This document shows positions 61,800 to 64,000 of a stretch of DNA of 64,000 nt, in pieces. Location: positions 25,447 through 89,446 of the forward strand of contig VTPC01000500.1 in assembly GCA_011009095.1 (NCBI GenBank), in the 5' to 3' direction. The translations under genes and the position numbers were made by a program. Positions within the stretch are counted from its first letter, which is position 1. Each line of letters opens with the position of its first letter. The notes beneath the pieces are model-generated. The model was not told where the DNA came from. It saw nothing but the letters and a program-made list of their open reading frames with translations, and searched no databases. This DNA is from Ignelater luminosus (Eukaryota > Arthropoda > Insecta > Coleoptera > Elateridae).

Positions 61800-62854
61800 T
61801 AAGGAAACTAGAAGCTGCTACTTCTATTACAAATTTTGCTCAAGTTTCCACACCACAATCGGAACTAGATGGATTACCCGTATTGACAATAGAAAAAGAA
61901 GTTGAAGCAGAAGTTTCACCTGCGCCCGAAATTAGTGGCCGGCGAATAGTCGACATAAATGTTTTGTTTTCCACTCTAAAGTCTTTAAATCATTCTGAAT
62001 TTGGCTGTAGCTTTTTTGACATAGACATTATTTTTGATAAACGACTTGGTTTAAGAGTATTTTCAGCATCAAGTGTAGGGTTTGTAATAAACAAAATACT
62101 TTTGCCACTGAAGGAGACTATGGTGTCGATACTAATCATGCTGCAGTATGTGGCATATAGCTATCGGAGCTGGTTACACACAGCTAAAAGAGTTATGCTC
62201 TTCATTGGATGTAGCAAGTATATCTTTTAATACATATTCTTTAAAAGAAGGTACTGTACCAGAAGCGATTAAAGAAAGTGCTTGAGAAGAAATAAGACTT
62301 GCCGGACAGGAAGAGGAGCAGGAGACATCGACACCGATGGGATTCCAGTAATCAATGTCAATGTTGATGGAGCATGGAATAAAGGCTCCTATAAAACTAA
62401 CTATAATGTCTTATCCGGAGTCGCTTGTACAGTAGGAGCAGGCACGAAGAAAATCTTGTTCATAGGGGTTAAAAATAAGTATTGTTCGATGTGTCAAAGA
62501 TATAAATCCTTGGGAAAATCTATTTCTGAACATAAGTGCTTTTAGAACTGGAACAGCACATCTACTTCAATGGAATCCTCTATAATTGTAGAAGCTTTCA
62601 AAGTCAATTGAAATCCATAGCCTAAAGTATGGAGAGATGATTGGAGACGGTGATGGTACCGTATCTACAAAGATTTGTGATGCGAAACCATACGGGACAA
62701 ACTTTCTTATCGAGAAGATAGAGTGTAGAAATCATATTCTGAGCAATTATTGTAATAAAATTAAAGAACTAGCACGAAGCACAAAACTGCACATTAAAGT
62801 GAGTACGTTGCTAAGAAACAATATTCTTAAATTTAGAACCGCTATAGTAAGCGC

Positions 62855-63091
62855 TGAGAAAAAAGTGCAAAAGAAAAAACTAACCAAAAAAAGATCTTTT
62901 GCAACTAGTGGAACCGATATAGATTAGGGTTGTGAGATTGATGAATATGAATTAGATAAAAGTAAAGAAGTAATATCAAAACTACAAGAAGAGCATATAA
63001 AGAAAGTTCCCAACATAGATATTATAAACAAACTGATTTAGAGAGAGATCAGGCAGACTCACTGCCAGTTGCTTTGGCCAAGAATGCAAGA
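62855..63091 (+). repeat. Internal duplication in the Mutator/YqaJ locus, copy 1
   Basis: Starts TGAGAAAAAAGTGCAAAAG and ends at GCCAAGAATGCAAGA. It is nearly identical to 63412-63683, offset by 557 bp, but lacks about 36 bp present in copy 2, at a point where a short AAAC repeat flanks the difference. Confidence 0.9.
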
Positions 63092-63411
63092 GAAAATAAA
63101 ACTTTTGAAAGAAAGTATACTCAATAGACCCAAACATATACTAGCATATCATAATAACTGTAAACATTACTTTTGTAACTAAACCAAAAGGAGATGTTTA
63201 CTGTTTTAGAAAACAGCAGTGTATATGAGAAGTTTTGTAAGCATTTTAATTCTATTATTAACAAGTTGATAGGCGGTAAGTGGGGTTCGTATGAAAACAG
63301 ATGTAATGCAGCCGTCATTAATTTTAACAAGAAAAGATCTTTTTTTGGAAGCAGCACATTTCAAATTAGGGAAAGGGAAAATTGGACAATACACCCAAAG
63401 ATATTGTTTTT

Positions 63412-63683
63412 TGAGAAAAAAGTGCAAAAGAAAAAACTAACCAAGAAAAGATCTTTTGCGACTAGTGGAACCGATATAGATTAGAGTTGTGAGATTGATA
63501 AATATGAATTAGATAAAAGTAAAGAAGTAATATCAAAACTACAAGAAGAGCATATAAATAAAGTTTCCAACATAGATATTATAAACATAGAAATTCTAAC
63601 AAGAGGACAGAGAAGTAATCCAAACTGATTTAGAGAAAGATCAGGCAGACTCACTGCCAGTTGCTTTGGCCAAGAATGCAAGA
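63412..63683 (+). repeat. Internal duplication in the Mutator/YqaJ locus, copy 2
   Basis: The fuller copy. It leads directly into the YqaJ-type nuclease, so it appears to be the one in its original place. It contains the 'ERSGRLTAS' block. Confidence 0.9.
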
Positions 63684-64000
63684 TGAAACCATTTACCACT
63701 ACAGCAAGCCTAGTTAAAAGTATATTGTATTCCAATTAAAATGTTAAATCTAAGTCATTAGAATACGGAGTGTTAAATGAAGATAATGCTATTTTAAAAC
63801 TTCAACAGCAGAAAAATGTAGCTGTTACAAATTGTGGTTTGTTTGTACATCCCGACAGGAGATATTTAGCGGCTTCTGCTGATGATTTGATATCGAGTGA
63901 TATTATAGTAGAGACTAAATGTCCATATGCTGCACGGGAAATGACCGTAGTGGAAGCTGTAGAAAAGAAAACTATAGCATACTGTACAGTTTTTAAAGAA

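Larger units (their letters stand above)
61800..64000 (+). pseudogene. Mutator-like transposase plus YqaJ-type nuclease, disrupted and running off the window
   Basis: Blocks follow one another in several frames: 'SGRRIVDINVLFSTLKSLNH' and 'EFGCSFFDI' (61950-62030), then 'GIPVINVNVDGAWNKGSYKT' and 'NYNVLSGVACTVG' (62340-62440), a 'CSMCQRY' pair of Cys, and 'IGDGDGTVSTKICDAKPYG' (62640). After them come 'IECRNHILSNYCNKIKEL' (62720) and 'FNSIINKLIGGKWGSYENRC' (63240-63300). This is the insect Mutator-like transposase domain. From about 63640 'ERSGRLTASCFGQECK' opens a second domain that continues with 'CGLFVHPDRRYLAASADDLI' and 'DIIVETKCPYAA'. The D...E-x-K spacing is that of a YqaJ/lambda-exonuclease-type nuclease. 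At least three stops (62228, 62543, 62925) and frame changes show decay. The C-terminal end lies past 64000. Confidence 0.8.

Overview
The window is eukaryotic and reads as gene-poor, AT-rich insect DNA. Three things point to an insect: the mix of transposon families, very short introns (46 and 60 nt), and two exons of a rhodopsin-family neuropeptide receptor whose last helices resemble insect RYamide receptors. The order cannot be fixed from sequence alone; a beetle or another large-genome insect would fit. No CRISPR array, operon, bacterial gene or rRNA was seen. A 464-base assembly gap lies at 35619-36082.

Layout. 1-9 kb: AT-rich DNA with fragments of one decayed, repeat-associated Cys-rich protein family (minus strand). 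9.06-11.19 kb: a 2.1-kb inverted-repeat (foldback-like) element with head-to-head arrays of a ~141-bp unit. 13.83-19.80 kb: a BEL/Pao LTR retrotransposon on the minus strand with both LTRs, a 5-bp target duplication, a tRNA-Tyr primer site and broken gag and pol. 20.6-22.5 kb: a 293-bp tandem pair followed by an internally deleted RTE-like LINE. 23.43-24.71 kb: an intact mariner. 26.76-29.14 kb: a second complete TIR element of the Tc1/mariner superfamily with unusual D-D-83-E spacing. 29.2-31.6 kb: a Jockey-type LINE relic. 35-37.4 kb: TIR repeats around the gap and a tRNA-like (SINE-like) block. 38.4-40.4 kb: a decayed PIF/Harbinger pair (transposase plus Myb/SANT protein). 41.45-41.78 kb: a Tc1 relic. 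49.4-50.5 and 54.8-55.4 kb: two more mariner relics. 52.16-53.20 kb: the receptor exons (minus strand). 59.1-60.4 kb: a piggyBac relic. 61.8 kb to the end: a decayed Mutator-like transposase joined to a YqaJ-type nuclease region, running off the edge.

The only probable host gene is the receptor; its upstream exons were not found. Everything else recognisable is mobile or mobile-derived. The elements most likely to repay study are the DD83E transposon, the foldback-like element, the intact mariner, the Mutator/YqaJ locus with its internal duplication, and a dispersed ~200-bp repeat whose two copies keep the same hairpins. Family names rest on recalled motifs, not on searches.
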